A stretch of 64,000 nt of DNA from Saprolegnia diclina VS20 (lineage: Eukaryota > Oomycota > Saprolegniomycetes > Saprolegniales > Saprolegniaceae), in contig NW_008246100.1 in the NCBI RefSeq assembly GCF_000281045.1, positions 77,080 through 141,079 on the forward strand. The letters run 5' to 3'. The translations under genes and the position numbers were made by a program. Position 1 is the first letter of the stretch. Each line of letters starts with the position of its first letter. The notes beneath the pieces are model-generated. The model saw nothing but the letters and a program-made list of their open reading frames with translations, ran no database searches and was not told where the DNA came from. This document shows, in pieces, positions 22,498-31,834 of the stretch.

Positions 22498-23883
22498 ATG
22501 GCGGCTCATGCTCTTCTTGTAGATGGCTACTCCATGTCGCAAGGGTACTGCCGCCACTACTGGCCATCGCGATGACGCTGCCGTAGATTTGATGACGGCG
22601 AGAGCGGGTCGCTGAGCGGCGAGAACAAGCCGCGCATCCTCCTCATGGGCCTTCGAAGGTGCGCCTGCACCTCGCCGACGCACGATGGTCATGTGGCGTA
22701 GGAGCGGCAAGTCGAGCATCCAGCGCGTCGTCTTCCACAAGATGTCGCCGCACGAGACGCTCTTCCTCGAGGGCACGAACACGCTCGACATCAAGTACAT
22801 TGCCAACAACTCGTTCGTGCAGTTCCAGATCTGGGACTTCCCCGGCGACTTTGAGTTCAAAGGTGCGTTCGACGTTCTCGCCAGAGCAGGCTCACTATAC
22901 CTTGCCTAGACGACTTGGTCTACGGTGGCCAGCTCGTGAACGAAGAGATGATCTTTGGCAACTGCGGCGCAATTGTGTTTGTGATTGACGCGCAGGTAGC
23001 GACGACGATATCTGCAGGATGCATAGAAGGGTGTATCTAGGACGAGCCGTACTCGGATGCGCTGTCGCGGCTCCACGATACGGTCACGCGGGCGCACCGC
23101 TACAACCCCAACATCTTTTTCGAAGTCTTCATCCACAAGGTGGACGGCGACCTCTTTGTCTCGGACGACCACAAGATCGGTACGCTCCTCGTCCTCGTCA
23201 TGGTAACCTCATCGTGGGCGGCAGACTGCCAGCGCGAGATCCAGCAGCAGGTGCTTGACGAGATCAACGACGGCGAGCTCGACATCCACATGAGCTTTTA
23301 CCTCACGAGCATCTACGACCACAGCATCTTTGAGGCGTTCTCCAAGGTCGTCCAGAAGCTCATTCCGCAGCTGCCGACGCTCGAGAACCTCCTCAACATT
23401 CTCATCTCGAGCTGCAACATGGAGAAATCGTTCCTCTTTGACGTCGTCAGCAAGGTCTACATCGCGACGGACTCGAACCCGGTCGACATGCAGTCGTACG
23501 AGCTCTGCAGCGACATGATCGACGTGGTCATTGACGTCTCGTGCATCTATGGGTATCCCAGTGTCCTCTAGGATCAACTCCAAGTCTCATGTTTCGCGTA
23601 GCATGAAGGAAGACGGTGATGGCGACGGCCTCGCCTACGACGCCGAGTCGTCGTCGGTCATCCGCCTCAACAACGGCATGGTGCTCTACCTTCGCGAAGT
23701 CAACAAGTACGCACCTGATGGCACGTTGGTTGCGGACGGCTCATGCGCACGACTAGCTACCTCGCCCTCGTGTGCCTTCTGCGCTCGGAGAACTTCACCA
23801 AGCAAGGCATCATCGACTACAACATCGACTGCTTCAAGGCGGCGCTCGGCCAAGTGTTCAAGGGCGCGATCAAGGAGGCGTAG
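22498..23883 (+). CDS. RRAGC: RagC/RagD (Gtr2)-type GTPase
   Basis: Exons joined in frame give MSQGFDDGESG, then [19 protein letters not shown] (G1), [25 protein letters not shown] (G3), [26 protein letters not shown] (G4), [68 protein letters not shown] and a final Roadblock-type region ending KGAIKEA before TAG 23881-23883. This is near-collinear with human RagC. Rag GTPases work as RagA/B-RagC/D heterodimers on the lysosome or vacuole to recruit TORC1 in response to amino acids. Introns are about 45-60 nt; one splits the P-loop after LRR. The start is either ATG 22498 or ATG 22534, which share a frame. Confidence 0.95.
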
Positions 23884-23955
23884 ACCATACATCTCTGCGA
23901 CACCAAACGAGGCATGAAAGAGCCAACACGACACGTATTACATGCGACTGCGTGT

Positions 23956-25257
23956 CTACTTGAAGCCACCGGCAGCAACGACCGCTATGAGGATGAGGAC
24001 AAGCCCAAACACGAGAAGGCAGCACTGCTTCTTCCGCATGCTCTTCTGGGTCTGGATCGCTTTCGACACTTCCTTGTTGCCAGCCTCAATGTAGTTGGAG
24101 GCCGCTTTGACTTGAAACTCGATCTGGTCGAGCATCTCGCCTTGCTGCTCGACGAGGAGCGCGAGGTCGAGGAACATTTGGTGCAGCTCGGCCACACTTT
24201 GCTCGAGCTTGAGCACATCTTGGTACTTGTCGTGGCAGTTCATGTACACCTCCTTGATGCTCTCGGCGCTCCCTTGCAGGATCGCACTGCGGTAGATCGC
24301 CCCTACGTCGTCGTCCGTATGAGTGCTGCGACGTGCATCGCGTCGTACCTGGGTCGGCCGACCGCATGACCATATCGATTTCTTGTTCGGACGCATCTGG
24401 CTTGACGATCTGCACTTGCCGCTTGACCTTGTTCTTCATGTCGGCTTTGAATTTTTGCTATTTTGATACATTGACATTCATCTATGGTAGTATGTACGAA
24501 GTCATACCTGAGCTTTTTGGTACTCCTTCATGGTGTCCATAAACTTGCGCGTGAGCGTCGTCGACATGTTGTCTCGAATCCTGACGACCACAATTAGTCT
24601 CCAAGTAGCAGGACACATTGGTGGTACCGGATCTCCGAGGCCGCGACCGTCTTGTCCTTCTTCTTCTCGACCGACTCTTTCTTGATGAGCTCGAGCATGC
24701 CCTGGACGCCGCTGCATGAGCGACGAAGAAGGAGCGTCGATGGACCTTGGCGTGGGCAGCAATCTTGTTGCTGTTGTCGATGACCAAGCACAGCTCCTGG
24801 CTAATCGCTACAAGCCGTGATCATATGGCGACAGTCAAGAGCGAGGGTTTCGTACTCTGCTCTTCGCCGGCGGCAGTCGCCAGCAAGGCTTGGTGGTTAA
24901 GCTCGCCAATGCGGTCGGTCGCGAGCCTAGGATCATGGTGGAAGCTAGGTCGAAGCCAGGTGCATCTACCCGATCTTGCTCAGGTCAGCCTGCATGTCTT
25001 CGACGTCGACAAAGAACTTTTCCATAAACTTGGGCCGCGTGATCTCGGTCGTGCTACATGCGCCGTGGCGACGGGCACATGCATGGAGAACGGTCTACCT
25101 CGAGGCCTACACGAGCATGAACCATCGTCTCCATGGAGCTTTCGCATCATCTACCTCGGAGACGTCGATCGTCACATCCGAGCTCTTGCCTACATGGCGG
25201 TCATGCATCGCGGTCGCATCGCGTCGTACCCGTGAGCTCTGCGAGGCGGTCGTTCAT
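23956..25257 (-). CDS. plasma-membrane-type syntaxin (Qa-SNARE)
   Basis: The first exon starts at ATG 25255-25257 (MNDRLAELT, like MKDRTQEL of syntaxin-1). Next come KSSDVTIDVSE and FMEKFFVDVEDMQADLSKI, which match the Habc start of syntaxins. The Habc helices continue (ELIKKESVEKKKDKTVAASE, TLTRKFMDTMKEYQKAQ, KNKVKRQVQIVKP). The SNARE motif is LEQSVAELHQMFLDLALLVE then QQGEMLDQIEFQV, with the zero-layer Gln. A tail anchor (CCLLVFGLVLILIAVVAAGG) ends the protein before TAG 23956-23958. It would act as the target-membrane Q-SNARE in exocytosis. It is convergent with RagC, 72 bp away. The exact limits of the central small exons (24480-25000) are approximate. Confidence 0.92.
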
Positions 25258-25585
25258 CCTCCGCGGTCGATGAAAATCAAAATGGCCGCCGAGTAAAAAT
25301 ACCAGCAGTTTCACCGAGTCCGAAATCTTGCCTCTTTTTAATACCGTTATACTCGGGTTTTGTATCGGACATTGTTTTTGAGCTATTAAACGACACGGAT
25401 CGTTGCGATCTTCGACTTCCGAGAAGCCCAAGAACAGTCGCAGACAGGTTGTCGCCGAACGAGATGGCTCAGCATGATTGCATATTTGGTGCTAGAGAAC
25501 ACGTACTAATCATTCAATGTACATATACATACTAGTATATATATTCATATAACGTTACGAGAATTCGCGCTCTGTCTCACGCTAG
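25258..25585. other. intergenic, AT-rich
   Basis: About 328 bp upstream of the syntaxin start and downstream of the next minus-strand gene. AT-rich alternating sequence (tactagtatatatattcata, near 25530) probably belongs to the 3' region of the membrane-protein gene. No coding signal. Confidence 0.5.
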
Positions 25586-27961
25586 TCACGACTCGCAGAG
25601 TGACGTGGCAGCGTACACGGGCGTTGTTGTCACCTCGGGATCGTCGCTGTTCCCGTCAGGGCCTTCGACGTTCAGCTCACTGGCTTCAAACACAGTGCGT
25701 CGAAGTGGTGACGCAAACGAGTCGGTGACCGTGCGCTGATCCAACGCCGCCTCGCTCGACCGCAACCGCGGCGGGTTCTTGAGCTCGGGCAGTGCTTTGA
25801 CCTTGCTGCGACTCGCCATTGGGAGCTCGGTGGCTGCGACGACGTCGTCACCAACTGCCGTCGTCTCGTCGATCGCGACCGAAGCGTCATGACCGAGGAA
25901 CGTCGGGTTGTTGGACGAGCCGACGAGATGGATGCGCTTGAGAAACATTTGCTGAAAATCCCACTCGTCAATGCCAGGTTTGGTCGGTCGCGGCCACGTG
26001 AGGAGCACACCGCGGTGGCGGTAGTTGCTGATCTCACAGACGGGGTATTTGTAAAACGGGTTGGGGCCGACCGGGTGCTGCACGAGGCAGCCGTACGTGG
26101 CCTCAATATCGACCGCCAAAAACACCGTAAAGATGGCCTCGAGCTCGCTTATGACATAGTCGTGCATGACCTCGTGGATCGTTAGCGAGTATGCAACTTG
26201 CACCGTCTCACCGAGCTTCTGGAGTCGGCGCTTTGTCATCGAGAGCTTGATGATGCCCAAGATCGAGTCGATCTGGCCTTCGGTCACAACCGCAAGGCGC
26301 TCGTTGGGCTTGAGGAGCACGATATCGTTGTAGTACGCGCGCGCAGGCTGGCGCAACTGGACCCAGCCATTGCCCGCCATCCCGCGGTATTCCCAGATCA
26401 GATACAACCCGTTGAGGGGCAACGTCACGACAGCGCACACGATCAAATTCCACATCATGAGGTCCGCGCCGAGGTTGCTCCCGAGCGCCGAGTAGCTCAG
26501 TGTACTCAGTGGCGCCCACGCCGTCGCGCCGCCAAAGAAGCCCGCATAATAGACTGACGGGAAGAGGAGCATGCACGCCAGGATGAGGTCGGGGCGGGGC
26601 CGCGTTGCCTCCTTCACCAGCACGATCCACTCGGACGTTGTCTCGCGCTGGAAGCTGCCCGAGTACTCGCGGGGCTCGATGCCCGTGAACGAGTTGAAGC
26701 CCGATCCCACGGGTTTGGACTTGCTCGTTTTGCGCGAGGGCGATTTCTTGTCGGCCTTTCGAGCGCCATGCGAATCGTAGCGCACGTGGCTGAGACGCCG
26801 GCGCTTCTTGGCTTTGATGGCCATCGTCCGCTTCGAGACGGACGAGATGCCATAGAGCAGAAGCGCGATGGCCTTGTGCATGCCGAGGACGAACCAAAAC
26901 ACGCTGCCCATGAGGTTGGCGTAGTTGAAGTACATGAGCCAGCGCGAGAAGCCCCAGTCGTTGGCCATGAAGAAGTCGAGAGCGTTCACCGTTCGAAAAA
27001 ACATGTACCGGTCGGCCACGATGATGTAAACTTCGAGAAAGTTGACGAGGCCGGCGTTGTAGTACTTGGCTTGGGACGAGAGCGGGTCGACGGAGAAGCG
27101 AAAGAGACTCTTCTTGTGCCCCGACGGCGTCGAGAACGACACGCGCCGGACAAACCCGGAGAGGATGATGACGATCGTCAAGAGCTGCGACGCCAATGCA
27201 ACGTTGTTGAACTCGCTCGACCGCGGCCGGTAAAAGAACCAGCTAAACGTTGCTTCGTTCGGGTTGAAGGTCCACTTGAGCGGCCGAGCGCCCGTGTCGA
27301 TCACTTGCAGATTGGTCTCGTAAATGTTGAAGCTCATCATCGTTGGTGTCCATAGCTCGAACGCTTCGTTGTGGAAGAGCTTGAGGTTGTACTGACAACG
27401 CCCGTTCACCGCGTCAACAACCATCGCAGTCAGCGTCGCGATGTTGGTCGTCGCCTTGATCGTCGTCGGGAGGTTGTTGATACCGGCCCACGTGACCCCG
27501 GCGTTGGGCTTGCCGGCCATCGACGTCGAGTACTTGGTCGTGACGCTAATGCCTTTGGTCGTATTGGTCGCCCATGCACAAGCGACTGGAAACGAAGTGA
27601 CGTTGAGGCCGAGGGTTGCGAGTGCCATGTTGGAGAAGAAGAGCGCGGACCCCGGCGTCACCATGTGGTTGAGGTCTAATGTTGCCGCCGAGAGCCGCAT
27701 GCGCATCGAGATGCCCGTCTCGTTCATGTTGAGCATAGCATACGTAATGGGCGTGCCGTAGCCAGCCGACAGCGCGTCCAAGTCCAAGTACGGCAGCATG
27801 CGCTGGTGCAAGGCGAGCGCGGCCGTGTTGTAGCCGAGCATGTTGTTGACGGTATCGCTGCTCCGAATGTACTTGGAGAACGCGAGGCAGTAGAAGAGCG
27901 AGCCGGTCGTTGCCGTGAAGAGGAGCCCGAGGATCTCGGGCACGCGCTTCGCCAGCCCCAT
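25586..27961 (-). CDS. multi-pass membrane protein, lineage-specific family (791 aa)
   Basis: Single-exon frame with ATG 27959-27961 (MGLAKRVPEILGLLFTATTG) and stop at 25586. One N-terminal membrane helix precedes an ectodomain of about 200 residues with NxS/T sites and the family string GINNLPTTIKATTN. Further hydrophobic segments follow: QLLTIVIILSGFVRR, NFLEVYIIVADRYMFF, GSVFWFVLGMHKAIALLLYG, LACMLLFPSVYYAGFF and MWNLIVCAVVTLPLNGLYLI. That makes about six to seven helices, then a soluble C-terminal half and a disordered tail. I recognise no domain of known function. Its paralogue at 28863-30989 and the truncated copy at 28082-28533 make a local cluster. Confidence 0.88.
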   Translation of the reverse strand: MGLAKRVPEILGLLFTATTGSLFYCLAFSKYIRSSDTVNNMLGYNTAALALHQRMLPYLDLDALSAGYGTPITYAMLNMNETGISMRMRLSAATLDLNHMVTPGSALFFSNMALATLGLNVTSFPVACAWATNTTKGISVTTKYSTSMAGKPNAGVTWAGINNLPTTIKATTNIATLTAMVVDAVNGRCQYNLKLFHNEAFELWTPTMMSFNIYETNLQVIDTGARPLKWTFNPNEATFSWFFYRPRSSEFNNVALASQLLTIVIILSGFVRRVSFSTPSGHKKSLFRFSVDPLSSQAKYYNAGLVNFLEVYIIVADRYMFFRTVNALDFFMANDWGFSRWLMYFNYANLMGSVFWFVLGMHKAIALLLYGISSVSKRTMAIKAKKRRRLSHVRYDSHGARKADKKSPSRKTSKSKPVGSGFNSFTGIEPREYSGSFQRETTSEWIVLVKEATRPRPDLILACMLLFPSVYYAGFFGGATAWAPLSTLSYSALGSNLGADLMMWNLIVCAVVTLPLNGLYLIWEYRGMAGNGWVQLRQPARAYYNDIVLLKPNERLAVVTEGQIDSILGIIKLSMTKRRLQKLGETVQVAYSLTIHEVMHDYVISELEAIFTVFLAVDIEATYGCLVQHPVGPNPFYKYPVCEISNYRHRGVLLTWPRPTKPGIDEWDFQQMFLKRIHLVGSSNNPTFLGHDASVAIDETTAVGDDVVAATELPMASRSKVKALPELKNPPRLRSSEAALDQRTVTDSFASPLRRTVFEASELNVEGPDGNSDDPEVTTTPVYAATSLCES

Positions 27962-27981
27962 CGTCGCTTCACTTTTTGCTT
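27510..27981. repeat. segment duplicated at 28082-28553 across the 100-N gap
   Basis: This 472-bp stretch, covering the 5' end of the 791-aa gene, recurs at an offset of 572 bp with only two mismatches that I could find. Both copies stop at the gap. See the finding on the probable assembly artefact. Confidence 0.9.
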
Positions 27982-28081
27982 NNNNNNNNNNNNNNNNNNN
28001 NNNNNNNNNNNNNNNNNNNNNNNNNNNNNNNNNNNNNNNNNNNNNNNNNNNNNNNNNNNNNNNNNNNNNNNNNNNNNNNNN
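27982..28081. other. assembly gap (100 N)
   Basis: Exactly 100 N, the usual placeholder for a gap of unknown size. Confidence 1.
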
Positions 28082-28533
28082 TTGCCGGCCATCGACGTCG
28101 AGTACTTGGTCGTGACGCTAATGCCTTTGGTCGTATTGGTCGCCCACGCACAAGCGACTGGAAACGAAGTGACGTTGAGGCCGAGGGTTGCGAGTGCCAT
28201 GTTGGAGAAGAAGAGCGCGGACCCCGGCGTCACCATGTGGTTGAGGTCTAATGTTGCCGCCGAGAGCCGCATGCGCATCGAGATGCCCGTCTCGTTCATG
28301 TTGAGCATAGCATACGTAATGGGCGTGCCGTAGCCAGCCGACAGCGCGTCCAAGTCGAAGTACGGCAGCATGCGCTGGTGCAAGGCGAGCGCGGCCGTGT
28401 TGTAGCCGAGCATGTTGTTGACGGTATCGCTGCTCCGAATGTACTTGGAGAACGCGAGGCAGTAGAAGAGCGAGCCGGTCGTTGCCGTGAAGAGGAGCCC
28501 GAGGATCTCGGGCACGCGCTTCGCCAGCCCCAT
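28082..28533 (-). pseudogene. gap-truncated copy of the 791-aa membrane protein gene (N-terminal part only)
   Basis: Starts at ATG 28531-28533 and encodes the same first 150 residues as the gene at 25586-27961, with one or two silent or minor differences, then runs into the gap. Downstream coding is absent because the sequence after the gap is the start region of the other copy. It is either an unmerged allele or overlap, or a very recent tandem duplicate. It should not be counted as a separate gene without checking. Confidence 0.75.
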
Positions 28534-28862
28534 CGTCGCTTCACTTTTTGCTTCAACTGCACTTTTTAGTAACCACTGGAACGGACACAGCGACTTTTCC
28601 GACTAATGGCGTGATCGCTGTTTATATCGGGCTGGTCGTTGAGCGAAGGCTCTAGTCAGTACATGTCGAGTCGGTCTGGCCAATGCGAACTCCACCCAAA
28701 CGCACGGCCAAACCAGCATCGAGCAATGACCACTAACGCATGGGTGAACTCGGTTATAAAGCGTCAATGACAAACAGGAGAACCATACCTTTCCCTTGAT
28801 TATAGCGACTATGTCCTAGTACTCGGCTACACTCCGGGAGACAGTTGAGCGTACTATGGGTG
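28534..28862. other. intergenic, promoter side of the truncated copy
   Basis: About 329 bp. A TATA-like tttatatcgg near 28620 is the only notable element. No coding signal. Confidence 0.4.
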
Positions 28863-30989
28863 TCATGGCTCGTTTTCGTCGATGCCAGGCGCGAATCGGA
28901 ACGACCGCCCGAAGGGGAGTATAGGGCCTTGCGCGGGTGTCTCGATAAGGACGTCGTCGGCGCCAACGACGTAGATGCGCTTGAGAAACATTTGCTCAAA
29001 GTCCCACGGTTCGATGCCCGGTTGGTGCGAGCGCGGCCACGAGAGGAGCGTACCGCGGTGACGGTACGACCCTACGCGCACCATGGGAAATCGCTCAAAC
29101 GGGTTGGGTCCCGCCGGGTGCTGCACAAGGCACTGCGCCGCGTAGTTGGCGTCAATTGGGTCAAAGAGCGCGTAAAACGCCTCGAATTCGCTCAGAACCG
29201 CGTCGTGCAGCAGCTCGTGGATCGAGACGCAACAGGCAACGGACACGCCGCGCTCTCTTGCATGCCGGCGGAAGAGCAGCACCATAAGAACGACCGAATC
29301 GACTTGGCCTTCGAACGCGGCTTCGAGCTTCTCGTTCGGCCGCAAGAGCGCAAACTCATTGTAGTACGCGCGACCGGGCTTGCGCAGCTGGACCCAACCG
29401 TTCGACAGTAGGGCATCGCAGCGCCAGAGCACAAAGATCGCGTTGAACGGCAGCGTTACGATAGCGCAAACCACCAAGTTCCATAGCATCATGTCGGCGC
29501 CGAGGCGGCTGCCCAGCGCGCTATAGTTGATCGGAGCTAGCGGTGCCCACGCAGTGGCTTGGTTGAAGAAGCCAGCATAGTACAAGCTCGGCCACGCCGC
29601 CATGCAGCAGATGATCCAGTCGGGCCGCGGTCGCATTATCTCCTTGAGGAGGACGAGTCCGCGGGGTACGTGCGTGCGCTGGAAGCCGGTTGCGTAAATG
29701 TGCTCCTGCAGCGAGCTCAGAGTGCTCGAGCTGCGCTGCCGCAACGTCGGCGGTTTGACAGGCATCGTCTGGACGCGGCCGTTCTCGTCGTACCAGACGC
29801 TGTCGCGCCGCATCGCTCCAGGTGACACCTTGTGCTTGGCGAGCTGTGTCCGCTGCGAGACCAGCGCAATGCTGTAAAAGAGCAAACTCAGCGCCTTGTG
29901 CATACCGAGCACGACCCAGAAGACGCTGCCCATGAGGTTGATGTAGTTGCCGTAGAGCAAGTACGCATCAAAGCCCCAGCCCGCAGTCATGAAAAAGTCG
30001 AGCGCGTTCACGGTGCGGAAGAACGCAAACCGGTTGCTCACAATCATGTAGATCTCGAGGAAGTTGACAATGGCGCTGTTGTAGTAGGCAGCTTGGGGTG
30101 CGAGGAGGTTCGTCGAGTAGCGCACAAGCATCTTGCGCGCGCCATTCGGCGTCGTGTAGGCTACGCGCCGCACGAAACCGGTGACGAGGAGCGCCATGCT
30201 AACGAGCTGGCACGCCAGCGCCGCGGCGTTGTACGAGGCGTCGTACGCACGGTAGAAGAACCAGTTGAAGTCGCCTTCGTTCGGGTGGAACGTCCAATGT
30301 ACTACCTTGTTGTCGCTGCTTGCTGGGGAGGACGTATCGTTGTTGTGGAGCACAAAGGTAGTGCGAAGCGTGGTTTCAAAGGCATTGAACGTGTGCATGT
30401 GGCGTTGCCATAGCTCAAACGCCTCGAGATGGTACAGCTTCAAATCAGCCTGGCAGCGACCGTCGCTCAGAATCGATTGCGTCATTTGGGCGACGTTGGT
30501 GGTTGCTTTGATTGTCGTCGGGAGGTTGTTGATGCCCGACCACGTCGCACTTGGCGACGGTTTAGCGAGCATGTTTGTTGTGGACCGCAGCAGCGCCGAG
30601 CTCCCGCATGGCGTAGTTAGCAGAGACGAGCTATTGAGCCCGAGTGTCGCAAGCGCCATGTTCGCAAAGTACGTGGCCGACCCTGGCGTCGTCATCGCAT
30701 TGAGCGTCGAGGTTGACGCACCGAGACGCATCCGCACCGAGACGCCCGTGGTCGAGAGGTTCAAGCTCTGGCGTGAAATGGGCATCCCGTACCCTCCCGA
30801 GACGACGTCCATATCGATGAACGGGAGCACACGCGTATGGATCAAGAGCGTCGCCGTGTTGTAGCCGAGCACATCGTTGATCGAGTCGCCGGTCCGAATG
30901 TACTTGGTGACCGCAAGGCCATAAAAGACCGTCATCGCCGCCGTGTTGAAGAGAGCCGCGAGCAGCCGCGTCCACGCGCGTCGCTGCAT
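28863..30989 (-). CDS. multi-pass membrane protein, paralogue of the 791-aa gene (708 aa)
   Basis: Single-exon frame with ATG 30987-30989 (MQRRAWTRLLAALFNTAAMT) and stop at 28863. It is collinear with the gene at 25586-27961 over most of its length: LGYNTATLLIHTRVLPF, GINNLPTTIKATTN, SMALLVTGFVRRVAYTTPNG, IVNFLEIYMIVSNRFAFFRT, NLMGSVFWVVLGMHKALSLL, MMLWNLVVCAIVTLPFNAIF and FEQMFLKRIYVVGADD. The C-terminal tail is shorter. The sequences are clearly diverged, so this is an old duplicate. Function unknown; the shared plan of one N-terminal helix, a glycosylatable ectodomain and a block of helices suggests a cell-surface or organelle-membrane protein. Confidence 0.88.
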   Translation of the reverse strand: MQRRAWTRLLAALFNTAAMTVFYGLAVTKYIRTGDSINDVLGYNTATLLIHTRVLPFIDMDVVSGGYGMPISRQSLNLSTTGVSVRMRLGASTSTLNAMTTPGSATYFANMALATLGLNSSSLLTTPCGSSALLRSTTNMLAKPSPSATWSGINNLPTTIKATTNVAQMTQSILSDGRCQADLKLYHLEAFELWQRHMHTFNAFETTLRTTFVLHNNDTSSPASSDNKVVHWTFHPNEGDFNWFFYRAYDASYNAAALACQLVSMALLVTGFVRRVAYTTPNGARKMLVRYSTNLLAPQAAYYNSAIVNFLEIYMIVSNRFAFFRTVNALDFFMTAGWGFDAYLLYGNYINLMGSVFWVVLGMHKALSLLFYSIALVSQRTQLAKHKVSPGAMRRDSVWYDENGRVQTMPVKPPTLRQRSSSTLSSLQEHIYATGFQRTHVPRGLVLLKEIMRPRPDWIICCMAAWPSLYYAGFFNQATAWAPLAPINYSALGSRLGADMMLWNLVVCAIVTLPFNAIFVLWRCDALLSNGWVQLRKPGRAYYNEFALLRPNEKLEAAFEGQVDSVVLMVLLFRRHARERGVSVACCVSIHELLHDAVLSEFEAFYALFDPIDANYAAQCLVQHPAGPNPFERFPMVRVGSYRHRGTLLSWPRSHQPGIEPWDFEQMFLKRIYVVGADDVLIETPAQGPILPFGRSFRFAPGIDENEP

Positions 30990-31834
30990 GTGCTACGTAA
31001 CTCTATAAATAGATGACCCGCTGATGACGTGGCAGCGCGAGATGTGCTCGTGTTTGCATCGCGATGGCAGGTGCTCGACTGGTATCCTTCAAGCAAGGCA
31101 CCAAGGACGGCAAGGGTTGCGGTCACCCAGACATGGGTCTCGCGCGCATGTGCCGTGGAAATCTGACGCTCAACGCACTAGAAACGCATCGAGCACAAAC
31201 TCGAGGGTTGCGCGACCACCGGAGCAAAGACGCACACCAGTACACTTTCGGTCGCGAGGCAGTTGCGAGGTATGAGTGATTCGATTTCGCAAAGTACCTT
31301 GCTACAACGAGCAGCAACATGCCATGGACCTGATTTATCGTTCAATAGCTATTAATTTCAACACAACTCGTTTTACGAATGAAACCCGTCGGCAGTGCAG
31401 TCGTCAGCACAGCTGAGCACAGCTGTTGCTTGTCCGTACGATGGTCGAAGCTGTACCGGTACCAACAGGATTGTCTTGACGCGACTAGGTGTCAGTGCTA
31501 GCGATCGAGTCGAAGCTTTTGTGGCTGCAAGTTGGCGCGAAAGAGGGTTAGTAAAATTTAAGGCGGGAAGAGAAAACGCATGAACGCGCTCGACTCTGTG
31601 TGCTGGATTGTTGACGACCTGATGACCGTGTGCGTTTACCCTTGGACGCAATATGCGTTAAACACTTGCCAGAAGCGGCGTCTTTACCGCAAGAACATCG
31701 TGGCGCCCTCTGAAGCGAGAGAAGTTTCTCGAGGGGTTTCACACTTGCGTTGGCGCGGCGGCATACCGGATAAAAATAGACGTATCCGGACATGCTTCAC
31801 GAAAAGATTCAAAATCAGAAACCTGTCGCCGGCC
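30990..31834. other. divergent intergenic region between the 708-aa gene and the GTPBP1-like gene
   Basis: About 845 bp with a TATA-like element (ctataaatag near 31002) in the minus-strand promoter position. Several short frames (31064-31279 and 31580-31834) have no resemblance to known proteins. The 31580 frame joins the GTPBP1-like frame but looks like 5' leader. Confidence 0.45.
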
